Below, one piece after another: positions 1 through 11,335 of a stretch of 64,000 bases of DNA. Both the position numbers and the translations under genes were made by a program. The stretch is taken from positions 38,641,554 through 38,705,553 of the forward strand of contig OX485803.1 of assembly GCA_950295325.1 (NCBI GenBank), written 5' to 3'. The first letter of the stretch is position 1. Each line of letters starts with the position of its first letter. This stretch comes from Polytrichum commune. Its lineage: Eukaryota; Streptophyta; Polytrichopsida; Polytrichales; Polytrichaceae. The notes under the pieces were generated by a model. That model was given only the letters and a program-made list of their open reading frames with translations. It did no database searches and was not told the origin of the DNA.

Positions 1-28
1 TTGACTCATTGTGAATGATAAGACTCAC

Positions 29-424
29 AATTACACTAAATATGATATTTCATGTCACCAATTCTAATTGTCTTGCTCAAGTACTAATTGTAAACCGCGG
101 TATAGTGTCACCAACACTAAATGTTAACCCAACAGTATTTATCATTCCTTGTAAAAAAAAATTTAAAAGAACAATTGGGGGGATTATAGATTCACATTGT
201 TGCAATTACTGTCACTTACCAAGTGATTTTTCATCCCAATTTCAATCATCCATGACAATATTTCATCACAGGTTTGTTAGGATACAAATTATACCAAACT
301 TTGTTTCAATAAGTGGCATTTGGATGAACTGAAAGGGAGTTGGGATGATAGAAAGTGTCACTGAGAAAGCTACCGCAGTGACGTAAAATGTCATATGGCA
401 CTAAATATCATATTTAGTGTAGTG
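29..424. mobile_element. MITE with palindromic TIRs, copy 1
   Basis: The left end reads TTACACTAAATATGATATTT and the right end reads AAATATCATATTTAGTGTAG, so the ends are inverted and each end is itself nearly palindromic. The interior is clearly related, in opposite orientation, to 52069-52433: both carry the same stretch containing TGTTGCAATTACTGTCACTT. No coding capacity is seen. The target duplication is not certain. Confidence 0.65.
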
Positions 425-1656
425 CGTTCATCACATTCATTTCGATTGAACAAGCATTTATTTACATGTCGTCCCTAAACAATCTTATCAGCTTCTAAAT
501 TTTAATGGCACCAAGAAACTCTTTTGCTTAAAACACCCATAGAGTTTCAACACAAAGCCAAAAGTAAACGATATATGAGGAATCTATCATTGTGAAACTA
601 AAAATGTTGACATGGGCTCGTTTCACCAACTTATTTGAGGACACCAACTAGATCGATGCGATCTTTGAATCAATGTCAACAAGTTTTGTCTCACTAATAC
701 TTTATTTCTTAGCTTGAGACTTTATGGGATAATCAAACACCTTTATTTGAGTGGTATTGTACATGGGTCAGGTCTTGTAGTCAAGAACAAACACCAAAAT
801 AACATTTGTTACAATAAGATTCAAATATGTGGTTCAAATACCAACAACACTTTGGCTTCAATAGTTAACAAAATTGGGAGGACAAGTGTGATCAATTAAG
901 GAGAAAGAGAATCTTTACTTTAACCTCTCATAGTTTTTACATCTCAACTCCAACTTATGAGTTCAAAAGCGTAATTGTGCTTATTCACAATTTGTTACTT
1001 GCATGAGGCAATTCCTGAGCCGCTCCAACGGCCAAAATGAAATAAATGTGGAGTTGCAAGTGCCCACAACTAGGTATGCATACCTTATGAGTTCTTCGAC
1101 ATCATGCTATTTATCATAGTAGAGGCGCCTATTCCCCATCATGACCCCATCGGCAACCTACAAGGTACCGTAATTTCGATCAGGTTGGGGTTCAATTTTG
1201 ATCAAGTTGTAACTAATAGTGCCATGACACATTTATTGGTCTTGACTGCTAAAGTGAGGAGGCATGAGAGGTTATGATAGACTCTCGATATTGATAATAT
1301 GTTTGGGCCAACTTTTGGCTTCAAAAATTTACGATAATCCTAATTTAAGGAATAAAAATACCAAAAAATTTGCAGTCCCCTGATTTCTAGCTTCTTACAT
1401 GAACAAATTTACACCGCCTTATACTTCTTCAAACCTGGCATAAAATCTCTTAAGTGATCGGTTATGGCCCTATGGGCGCCTCTACTCCAATGCTATAAAT
1501 AAGCCTCATGTCGTGCCCCTGCACCAAAAGTTATGCAGATCAGTGAACACTTCTCGACCAACCAAAATCAAAAACTAAAGACAGCAAAACGAAGTGTCAG
1601 GCAATTGCCTAAAAAGGCCACCAACTGAACTGGGTTCCAAATGATGCTGCCAGGTA
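425..1656. other. Gene-free AT-rich intergenic DNA
   Basis: No reading frame here resembles a known protein, and none can be chained through plausible splice sites. No clear inverted repeat or tandem array was seen. Confidence 0.5.
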
Positions 1657-2250
1657 CAGTCTACCCTCTATAAATGTTAACCCTCGGGAGTGGATCAAAG
1701 TTAACATTTATAGAGGTGTTAACCGTTAACGATTATAAAATTACTTTTTTGAGCAATATACAAATCTTAACATTTATAAATATAAGCAATTGTGAAGAGT
1801 CCTTGTGAGAGAATACCATTCATAAAATTGCAAACCTAATCAAAACTTTATTCAATATCAAGTTTACAAATCACGGGTGAAGTATAAATCAATGGTTCTT
1901 TGGTGAGATTCATCTGCATGCACAACTTGCAAATATTTCTCAATCTGCACCAACAAACCCACATACTTGGACACATCACATGAACGTGATTCCATGTACC
2001 TTCTAATGGTACCAAAACTAGATTGCAAGTCACTATAAGATGAACTGGATGTGTAGTTTTTATCATCCATATTATGGTTATATTTCATTCGTTAACATTT
2101 ATAGAGTCAAATTTACAAAGAAGGGAGTACCATTTTGTTAATAATTAACACGTTTAACATTTATAGTGTGCAATATGTGGGGAGTAGAAGAAAGTTAACA
2201 TTTAGAGAGGGTTAACACTTATAGGTGTAACATTTATAGAGGGTGGATTA
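1657..2250 (-). mobile_element. Pogo-like DNA transposon, internally deleted derivative
   Basis: It begins CAGTCTACCCTCTATAAATG after a TA and ends in the degenerate complement GAGGGTGGATTA before TA (2251-2252). It shares both ends and several subterminal GTTAACATTTATAGAG motifs with the larger element at 50954-51923. On the minus strand (about 2042-1864) it keeps only the last ~60 residues of the transposase-like protein seen there (FGTIRRYMESRSCDVSKYVG, then an acidic/aromatic tail). The rest of the protein is deleted, so this is a non-autonomous copy. Confidence 0.75.
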
Positions 2251-2252
2251 TA

Positions 2253-4714
2253 GTCAAGGCTCCTTTTGGCATCCCTCACAAGATGAAAAGAATGGCATAA
2301 TCTTGCTTGTGGAAAGAAAATGGCGGAAATATAAAAAAAATGTCCATCAAATGGAAAGGCAAAAAAAAAACCAGCTCGTCAAAAGAAAGGTCCCCTCAAT
2401 TGTTACTCATCAACTAGATGCCATAACTATGGGCAAACAATGGTGTATCCTATGATATACAAGCCAAGCTTCTACATGATAAATACAAGTCAACTTCTAC
2501 ACTTGTAAGTGTCACCTAACTGAACCCAATTTGAGTTTGTGTTGAGTTATCAAAGTACATGCTCTCTTGGTCTGAGTTTACCCTACACTACCGGATGATA
2601 GTGGAAAGGTACCTAAACCGAATGGAATGGTTGGCGGTTCGATCTCCAGCTGTGAAATTGTCTCTCTACTTAATGGAAACTACCCAAGTGGTCAAGCACC
2701 TCACGTGTCCCCCCCCCCCCCCCCCCCAACAAAAAAAAAGTTGTCACATTATGCGGCATCGGCGTCCACGCCACATCTGGAGGGTTTCATCCATTTAGGA
2801 TGGATGAACCCCAGGAGTTGGAAAGATGCTCTTAAGTCAAGCCTTGTGAGTGAGTGTGTGGAGAGAGCTTGTATGAGGTGAAGATTGCATGTTGTTGCAA
2901 TAAAATCTTGAGTTCTTCTCCGCTTACTTACACTCTTGGATTCTCCCGTGGTGGAGTGAGAGATAATTGGACTCATTGTGTGCATTTGAAGAGAGAGTTA
3001 GAGCTCTTGCTAGGGCTTGACTCTCTTCCCTTCTCTGTGAAGGTGTGTTGTATATATGTGCCTTTGCTATGTTTTAGTTTTAGTCGTTAGTGGTGGTTGG
3101 CACTTGAGCTACAATGACACACAATCGCTCTTTACACAACAAGGCTCTTATGCTTGATTGAACTATATCTATTATGACAAAAATCCCAATTTCCAATCTC
3201 AAACTACGTCCGAGAGATTGCCAATGCATGTGATCACAAACATGAGTTGAACAAAAACATTGGTTCACACATAATTAGTTTTTGTTGGAGGTTCTTGATT
3301 GGAATCAAGTGCATTTTTCAAACACAACTTCAGTTCTGCACACTAACACAATAAGTATTGCAATTTTTTGATATTGCAGCAATTGGATCCACTTAAGATT
3401 CATCGATTTCTCTTTTGAACAGACAATTTTTATGTGGCCACAGACGTAACTTTCAACAGATTTAAAAGGCATGCACAGGAGATGCTTCTAGGAAGTGGTT
3501 GGATAGAGCACCCTCCACCTAAGGTAGTGGCCAGTGACACGTAGTGTGCCAAATGGCAAATAAATACCATGTAGTGGCACATGTGTCACTGGCAAATCCG
3601 ACTGACGACTATAAACACTCCCACATTTAGATCTTGCTTGGAGCTCAAGGCCTCCCAGATTCTGAAACCCAAAGGTGTCCCAGTTTAATAGCAGTTTAAT
3701 AACTGCACCTTTCAATACTGGGAGAGCTGCCACATACAAAAGAACTTGCATGCAACTTAGCACAAGGACGCCAGAGTCATCCACTCATTGGCAATAGTTT
3801 GGATGTCTGGGTTGTCTTGTAATCACAGTGAGTACAAATACTGGGGATTGTTGAATCGACCACACACTGGTTAAAATAAGCAATCAATGTGTAAATGTAT
3901 CCTCTGTACTATGAGAATTCAAAATATGTCAGGTCGCGTGACCGCGCGACGTGACTCTGGTCGCTTCAATAAACTACGTGGTCGACTTACCAATTCCCTA
4001 CATACAATCTTTTGCTTTCTACCCTTTCCAAATCCAGTGTGCCACCTGATAAATGTATGTATCCCGAAACTTTTACGTCAAACAATCTGAATTTCACATC
4101 AGTACAATTTATTCTTGAGGTGTCCATGCACTATCCATACCATTGTCACCTCTCACAACAACTATAACACTTCAGCACCAAGGTCCATTTGCATATGGTA
4201 CAAGGACCTCGATACATGAGAGTTTGAACATTACTTGTACGATAACCGCAATTCAGACATCACTGACGCTTTACAATTAATCTGAAAGATGACTAATGTA
4301 GCACGAAATTCCTGAGCAGTTCCTTGAATAGAACACACTTTGTGACGCAAGGCGCCGACGATGGGTGAGCAGCACAACAGCATTAACATTTCAATGACAA
4401 TATTTTCATACCGCATCCAACAAAAAGCAAATAGAAGATGAGGCAAACCAAGGTGACGAAGGCACACAATCCGAGGAAACTATGAGACTCCTTTCAAAGA
4501 CATAAATCTCCTCTTTTCATTAGAAAATTGTGCAGCATTTAATAAATGCTTATTCTCATCTTGTGACCTCACTATCTCTGCGGATGAGAGTAATGTGCGC
4601 AGAGAATGCATTCACAACTTTCAGGTCAAAAATCACAACGCAGTATATTCTTTAGCCACATCAACCAGCCGACTGCAGAAGCTCAAAAGCAGAGGGTTCA
4701 AATGCATAATCTCT
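2253..4714. other. Intergenic DNA downstream of VDAC
   Basis: No supportable gene. It contains a poly-C tract of about 17 near 2710 and a short hairpin near 3531-3593, whose arms read GCCAGTGACACGTAGTGTGCCA-like sequence and its complement. Several short frames exist but none has recognisable content. Confidence 0.5.
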
Positions 4715-6583
4715 TCAAGGCTTCAGTGCCAAAGCCAACCCAATCTTGGCAGTCTTATCTAGGGCCTTGGTGTCCACCTCTCCAGAAAATGTGATCAACG
4801 ACTTAGGCCTCCATTCATGCTGGAGCAAAGCCGCCAACTTTCCATGGTTGTTCAACCGTGCCTTCACTGTGGTTAGGACATCCAACTCGTAGAGTCCACC
4901 AACAGTAAAAGTGTTTTCATTCTTTGAGAACTTGTGGGCTATCTCTGCTGCAACAGTTGTCCTTGATACAGGACTCACTGTGTGTAGGTAAGATGCTTTC
5001 AACAAGTCTCCCTTCTCAGCCCTGCGTAGAGAGCAACGAGGTCGCATTAGGTCACAAATATTTTTTATGTTCACAACTTGTGCAAGCTTATGGTGTCCAC
5101 GTATACATCGAGATGCACTTCGTATTAAAGGTGGGATATCTTGCAAAGTAGGCTTACAAGATGAGAGAGGCGTTGAAGTCGGGCTTCACAAAGCCAACAC
5201 CAGCATTGTACTTGATGAGAGACCCAGAGGCAGTGTCAAATGCAAGTTCACCACCCACTGAGAAGCCTTCGCTTCCAATAGCTCCGGTAGCCTCAACAAT
5301 TGGAGCAGGTGTCAATCCAATGCTTCCAGTAATTCCGGCATACTCTTGTCGGTACTGAAGCTCAAGCTGCACAGCACAACCAAAAACTTAAACGGGACAG
5401 CTTTAACTTTTGTGATCCTTTACGTTCAATTACTGCTGTCCACGATGTCAATAGCATGCTGTTCTAATGGAGAGCGCTGCGGTACCTTGCCAGACTTGTG
5501 GTCGGGGATAGTGAAACTGAAGATGCTCTTGGCTCCTGGTGCAAACTCATCAACAGTGACAGTCGCAAAGATCTGTAATGCAATGGAGCCCCAACATTAA
5601 TCGTATGACATTCAAATCAGCTCCGAATTAGATCTTAACCCAGAAATCTTGATATTTGCTTCAGAGAAACGCCACAGGATTCAACAGTAAAATATATTGG
5701 AGAAATAATTCATAAGTGGAGAATATTCTATTGATTCCTACGTTTGACTTGGTGTCAACTTTCACGTCAGCTGTTATGTTTTTGTTTTTGAAAGATGTGT
5801 TCACATCGCCAGAAAATCCCTCTCCCCTCTTGGTTCCAGCAGAGGTGAATGCCTGCCACCAACAAGGATTAAACATTAGAGACTGCGATCACAAAGCAGA
5901 ATAGGGTGTTGAAAGAAGTGAACTAGCAAAGAATTGCGCTCGTTACCACAAGCGCATAATCAAACTCTTTAAAACTATCACATTCCAACAAGAGCTCGAA
6001 CCATCATTCAATAGATAATATGCATAACTCCTAAATCCATCCTAGAGGTGGGGTTAAAACCTCACCAATCCAGATTGGGTATTGGTGGTGATCGTAAACT
6101 TCTGGTCATATGTGTAGTCCTTGGAAAGAAGATCTGTGCACAAAAGAAGAGTAAGGCTGTATGAGCCTCAACCCAAGCTCACACAACTCGAGTATGATAA
6201 GCATATGTAATTCCCCTATTTTAAACTAAAATATACTAAGTCTTTATATACAACTTTGACCCCTGAGAAATGTGAATCACAGTCTTTATGTACAATTTTG
6301 ACCCCTCGCTGAGCACTGGCCCAATACATCTTTGAAATGCACTGTGAATAAAATAATATCAACCCAAGAATGAGTAAAGACTCGTGTCTCGCAAGTAGTG
6401 AGACTGTTAATCTACACTTTCCTCTTTTCACTCTGAAGCCACAAACGTAAGCCAGGGCCACATGCCAACCTAGACAATACGTGATACATATAAGTAGAGC
6501 GTGAGACTTCGTGAGGGCTTTCATTAAAACGAACCTTTGGTCTTCTTGCCAATCTCCGAGTAGAAGCCTGGTCCCTTGCCCAT
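4715..6583 (-). CDS. VDAC: Voltage-dependent anion channel (mitochondrial porin)
   Basis: Beta-barrel porin of the mitochondrial outer membrane that passes ATP/ADP and other small metabolites. Six minus-strand exons join in phase: 6583-6535, 6133-6066, 5852-5742, 5572-5486, 5366-5158 and 5021-4715, all with GT-AG introns. They give 276 residues, the usual VDAC length. The N terminus MGKGPGFYSEIGKKTKDLL is the conserved amphipathic helix. TSAGTKRGEGFSGD, the central YNAGVGFVKPDFNASLIL and the C-terminal KIGLALALKP are family hallmarks. The start at 6583 is the first ATG after a spliced leader. No frameshift or lost residue is seen, so the gene appears intact. It is a single gene, unrelated in function to its neighbours. 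Confidence 0.95.
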
Positions 6584-7670
6584 GGCGATCTGCTCTAACA
6601 ATACTCCTGTGCCGACAGGGCAAAGTAGAAGCAAATCCTGCTTTCTGCAAAAATTGTTTTAGTGCATCCATAAGTATGTGGCGTCCAACAAAATATTATA
6701 TCCTTACGCAAAAATAGAAAAATCGAGCAGGAGCTAGTGTGAAATGCGTTTAGCCCTATGTCCCCGACAGATCAGATCTTGCAGCCACACTCATGGAGGG
6801 CATGGCACCAGACAAAGAGAAAATCCTCCAGATGTTCACATACAGCTCCATTGAGACTCAACAGACAGAAATACGCAACCAACAAAAGACAATAAATGGC
6901 AACAAGAAACGACCCAAAAAAATATTATTTAACCAACCAGATTCATTTCGACCTTTCTCAACAGCCAGGACAGACACCAGCCAAATGGCAAGACTGACTA
7001 CACAACATAACAAAATGGAACCGCTCACAAAAGTAAGCCATCCAAACTAAAGGTCCAGAGAAGATTCCACAACCCTGCAATTCCAGAAGCAACCACTACG
7101 CTCACAACTGAACTTCCATCCCTCTTACGAACGGGAGGCCAAAAAAAAAATGTCCTCGACTACAATGACACATTCAGATAGAGACACACACAGACGATGC
7201 AAACATCGGATGTGGGAATCACATCCTCGCATCCCCCAACATCCTCACTCCGCACAAAGCGCACACAACCGAGAGCAGATAGTCCTTTCCGAAGGTGTTC
7301 CTTTCCCCAACAGTACAAACTAAAACACAGAACAGCCATCATCTACACATCCAAGTCGCTGCCAGAACCAACCTCTGGGCGACAGGCAGCGATGACAACA
7401 AAGGCGGGCAGGCAAGGACACCAAATGGCGACTCCGGAGAAAATAACAAGACGAAACCCTCAAGACGCAAAACTGAACCAAACAGCCACGGCGGCGGCTC
7501 ATTCTCACCACAACCGAAAGCGCACGACGTCACAAGCACAAGGAGGCAGGAAAGAGCGATGGAGAGGTAGTAATGTTGCGGCGACGAGAGCACTCACCCC
7601 AAGCAGGCGAGCGACGAAGGGCAGAGGGAGAGGCGCGCAAGGAGGAAGCAAAGCGAGGGAGGAGTGTTAG
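6584..7670 (-). promoter_or_regulatory. Probable VDAC 5' leader: UTR exon, intron and promoter-proximal GC-rich block
   Basis: Just upstream of the VDAC ATG, on the minus strand, the sequence reads TTGTTAGAGCAG then ATCGCC-ATG, a good splice acceptor six bases before the start. About 1 kb further up, a donor GGGGTGAGTG lies at 7600-7591 at the edge of a GC-rich, pyrimidine-rich block (7598-7670), typical of a transcription start. I infer a 5' UTR exon within about 7598-7670 and a UTR intron 7597-6590. The 7200-7660 block has open frames on both strands, but they look like composition effects rather than a protein. Confidence 0.4.
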
Positions 7671-8106
7671 GGTTGGGCGGAGAGCCTCAAGGCTGCATCA
7701 TGGGATGGCATGGGTATCTATCCTTGCCATGGGTATGGGGATGCATGCATGGATGTACATGATGTGTGAATGGCATGCATGAATGTATGTGGTATGTGTA
7801 TGGCATATATGGATGCGGTTCTTCCAGGCTGCCGGGCTGCCCCCAACGCCCGTTCCTGGCTGCCCGGCTCACGTGGCTGCCCGAAAAGGACTGGTCCCCG
7901 CGCCCTGAACTTTATGTAGGATGTGGGGTTTGGAAAACGCCTAGAATATCCTCTCCTTGGCCACCATTTTTAGCTTAGCATCCAATGAACAACATTTTTA
8001 AAACACTTTAAAAGGTGGGTTTAAAACTAGGGCCCAAAGGAACTCCAAAATCAAGCGTTCCAATTGTAGGTTGAGCATGAATTTGAACCCAAGGAGTTCA
8101 AGTTAA
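7671..8106. other. VDAC upstream region with ATG/CAT-rich simple sequence
   Basis: At 7700-7815 the sequence is a degenerate repeat of ATGG/CATG words (ATGGGATGGCATGGG and ATGCATGCATGG type). It is followed by a GC-rich patch at 7815-7920. No gene recognised. Confidence 0.45.
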
Positions 8107-8253
8107 CATAACATTATTCATATCCATAACAATGTTCTATGGGACTGACAGTATTTCACAAAATATTCCCCACATTCAGTCTCGATGTGGGGAATATTAT
8201 GTGGAATATTGCCTATCCCGCAAAACATTGTTATGGACCTGAATAATGTTATG
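8107..8253. repeat. Hairpin (foldback) element
   Basis: Two arms of about 70 bases fold on each other. The left arm begins CATAACATTATTCATATCCA and the reverse complement of the right arm begins CATAACATTATTCAGGTCCA. The arms meet at ATATTCCCCACAT...ATGTGGGGAATAT. A single related arm is present at about 42535-42605 inside a DRC10 intron. Confidence 0.75.
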
Positions 8254-9399
8254 AAGGTTCGACTCCAAGGTTATAAAATAATGAAGTATGCTATGACTCC
8301 AACATCACTTTCTTGTCAAATCTCAACAGTCCCCTCACAAGAAAATACTCTTCTTAGGTTGAGAAATCAATCTCCAAGGTTGGGTCCAATCTTTTGTCTG
8401 AAAGTAAGGGGCATGAAAGGGGTGATTTGAACCCATACCCTGATGTAAAACCACCCTAAGATGTGTCGTTCTATTGTGGACACTTCTAGCTTCGTAAATG
8501 GACTGGAGGTTGAGTTGACTCGTGACTTGTCTTGTTCATTTAACAGTTACAAATTTTAAAGGAGGATATTTTGAATGTTAGAATTGGTTATGAGATGTTA
8601 AAGTTGGAAGAGGTCAAAGTGAAAATTAGTTTATCTCTTCAAATGATCACATAAGCCGTCTCAATGGTTTTGACTAGTGAGCTTATAATGGTTCTAAAAT
8701 TATGATCAAATAGTTCCATCTCGTCATAATACATGTATTGTTGGTGTTTGTGAAAATATGGTTTAGAAACCAAAAGTATGAAGAAAATTATAACTTTTAG
8801 ACTTGGCAAGGTTCATATTATATAAATTGTGTGTGTGTGGGCGGGGGGGGGATGCATTGAGCCCCTTTAGGGTGAACTACAAGTTGGGTTGTATACCATT
8901 AAGATATACGCGTTTGATGACAAAGGCCCATGTATTTTAGGCACTTATGCTTCAATGCTTTCTTTGTACTACCTTTTGGGCTTAAAATAGTGATGAAGTT
9001 TTTGGTTTGGGGAAAGAGGGTTTGGCCATCACAAAGTTGTTGGGCAATATGAAGAGGGTCGGAGGGGAGTGTGTATTGGACAAGTGGGGATTCATGTAAG
9101 GGCCGGTTCACGTGGAATCCCAAGTCCCGACATGGAGGCAATATCCCAACTTCTAAGCCTCAAAGGAACCATTAAAATATGGGTAATTATTATTAAAGTT
9201 GGATCTTTATTATTTTATGCAATAACATTGCGGGATTTGTGTTGAGCGTTGGGTCTAGCTATTGGCTTGATCCAACTCTTAACAAAAGTCCCAAGCTTCC
9301 TCTTCAAAAAGTGTTGTCATGCAGGCATTCATGTCATACTTGGGGATTTTGATTTAAGATCCCATGTGAACCAGCCTTGAGATAGCAATGTGTATTTTA
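8254..9399. other. Gene-free intergenic DNA
   Basis: No coding sequence recognised. It contains a short (TG)n followed by poly-G near 8828-8850. Confidence 0.5.
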
Positions 9400-9786
9400 G
9401 GGCCACTTCACACATGAGATCGAGAGCCCGTGACCAATATACCTCAAGCACTCTTATTGGTGGAAAAAATGGAGTCAGTCCAAGTTTGCTTCATACTACG
9501 CTTGAGGGACCAACAAAGAATGTGAATGCAAGATGGATGTAAAGTCTACATGGATTCCTACATGGCATCGAATCAATCATGTGTTCATGGTCACGTGGAT
9601 TATTTTCAAAAACCCACCTCTTAAAGGTAGGCCTGACACAAAACCGGGAGATCATGCCACTCCGAACGCTCACAACCATTGATTAATTCTATTCTAACAT
9701 GCGCGAGGACCCGCATAAATAGAAATTCGTTGAAATAGCATTTGATTGAGGGCCGGTAACATATGACTTCACATACTCAATACATA

Positions 9787-10197
9787 GCTCTTGTGTCTAC
9801 TCCATTACTGTTTTTTGCTTTTGTGATCTGTTATAAATTATTTCTAAGTATGTTTTTTGCAAAAACCGTTATTTATGTAAAAACATTTTACCTTTGAGTA
9901 TGTTTTTTGCAAAAACCGTTATTTATGTAAAATAGTTTACCTCTGAGTATGTTTTTACATAAATAACGTTTTTGCAAAAAATATACTCAGAGGTAAAGTG
10001 TTTTTACATAAATAGCGGTTTTTGTAAAAAAACATAATCAGAGGTAAAATGTTTTTACATAAATAGCGGTTTTTGCAAAAAACATACTTAGAGGTAAAAT
10101 GTTTTTACATAAATAGTAATTTTTGCAAAAAACATACTTAGAAGTAATTTACAACAGATTACAAAAGCAAAAAAAGTAATGGAGTAGACACAAGAGC
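9787..10197. repeat. Large foldback element with internal tandem repeats
   Basis: The left arm starts GCTCTTGTGTCTACTCCATT and the right arm ends AATGGAGTAGACACAAGAGC, its exact complement. The arms run about 190 bases and are built from repeats of a ~55-bp unit containing TATGTTTTTTGCAAAAACCG then TTATTTATGTAAAAAC. The whole block can fold into one long hairpin. It lies 13 bases inside the left junction of the surrounding retroposon insert. Confidence 0.8.
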
Positions 10198-10589
10198 AAA
10201 AGATGCGAAGTCGAATATCACAATAATGAGGTTGAAGAGGCATGTTCCACCCAACCCTAGGGCTTATATATTACATACAACTATGAGTCAAGATTCCTTT
10301 CAACTGGTAGTTCCAAATATCTTAACCATAGTTGTTTAAATTTGGTTTGCTAAAATATTCAATTAATTATAATTATAATTAATTAATTAAAAGTTGAACG
10401 CAACATGTTCATAACTATATATAATTAAAATTTTCAATAATATAGCTCTCAAGCAACTTGGACACCTTTTTTACCTAATAATTAGTAATTAAAGTATAAA
10501 AAGAAATTACGTAACCCAAAAAATAATAAATTTTAAAATTGGCTAGTGATTAAAGAAGTCATTTAAGAAACAAACATACTTGACTAGAT

Positions 10590-10860
10590 ACATATAATAT
10601 ATGTAACTATAGTTAACATCCACATTAACTTCGAATGGATAACATCCACATTAAAATGGAATGGACCAAAAATTGAAAGAACCAAATAGACCAAGACCTA
10701 GTAACGTATAACTATAGTTAACATCCACATTAAAATAGAATAGAGCCAAAATAGAAAAGACCAAATAGACCAATAACTAGTAACGCATAACTACAGTTAA
10801 CATCCACATTAACATAGAATGGACCAAAGATAGAACCAAATACACCCAAGAACTAGTAAC
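10590..10860. repeat. Degenerate tandem repeat, unit about 80-100 bp
   Basis: Three or four diverged units contain TAACTATAGTTAACATCCACA, an AATGGACCAAAA-like stretch, then GAACCAAATAGACCAA and AACTAGTAACG. Copies begin near 10605, 10708 and 10788. No gene. Confidence 0.6.
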
Positions 10861-11335
10861 GTTCAAGTGTGAACTCAAAGTAGTTAGAAAATTTGCTCTT
10901 GAAACAACGAACTTGATGCATAGTCTCTGATAACATCCTCCCTCAACCAACGGAGGAAACATGACTTGGCAAACACCAACGCCACAAAATCACACCTTAT
11001 AACACCAACAAAACAACAGTAAACGGCTGCCAGCTGCAGCTAGCTTTCTTTATTCGGTTTCTGACTACTATAGTGTCCATCCTCGAAAGGGGAGAGTAGT
11101 ATAGCCCCAATTTCCCTTTGTCCTGTGGGCATCGGGTTATTGGCATTACGAACGGACACTTTATTCACGCCGGCCCCTACCCCAGGGACTGGAGTTTCTA
11201 TCTATCTGACTTCACACTACACTCGAGGGTCCGTGACCACTTTACGTGATTTTGGGATGGCCTTTGGACACTCTCTTTTGGGCTCTCACAATTTCATGGT
11301 CACGGCTCTTGGCTCGTGTGTGAAGTAAGTGGCCC

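Larger units (their letters stand above)
9774..11206 (+). mobile_element. Retroposon insertion with LINE/SINE-type 3' tail
   Basis: The insert is bounded by a 10-bp direct repeat TGACTTCACA (9764-9773 and 11207-11216) that occurs once in the intact relative at 14855-15356, so it is a true target-site duplication. Its last ~140 bases (from TATAGTGTCCATCCTCGAAA to CTATCTATC) match the 3' tails of the LINE at 16501-24584 and the SINE at 41218-41588. The body holds a foldback element (9787-10197) and AT-rich DNA with a degenerate tandem repeat. No intact coding region was found. Confidence 0.7.
9400..11335. mobile_element. GGGCC-TIR DNA transposon, copy 1, split by a retroposon
   Basis: The left end GGGCCACTTCACACATGAGA and the right end CTCGTGTGTGAAGTAAGTGGCCC are inverted copies. 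Both halves align with the uninterrupted copy at 14855-15356, so this is one roughly 500-bp element opened by an insertion at 9774-11206. TTA precedes the left end and TAA follows the right end, in line with the TTA target preference of the family. No transposase is encoded. Confidence 0.75.

Noticed and set aside
7197-7670. Long open frames on both strands in a GC-rich block upstream of VDAC
   Set aside because: Low-complexity, basic composition with no domain, and open on both strands at once. Better explained as the GC-rich promoter and 5' UTR of VDAC.
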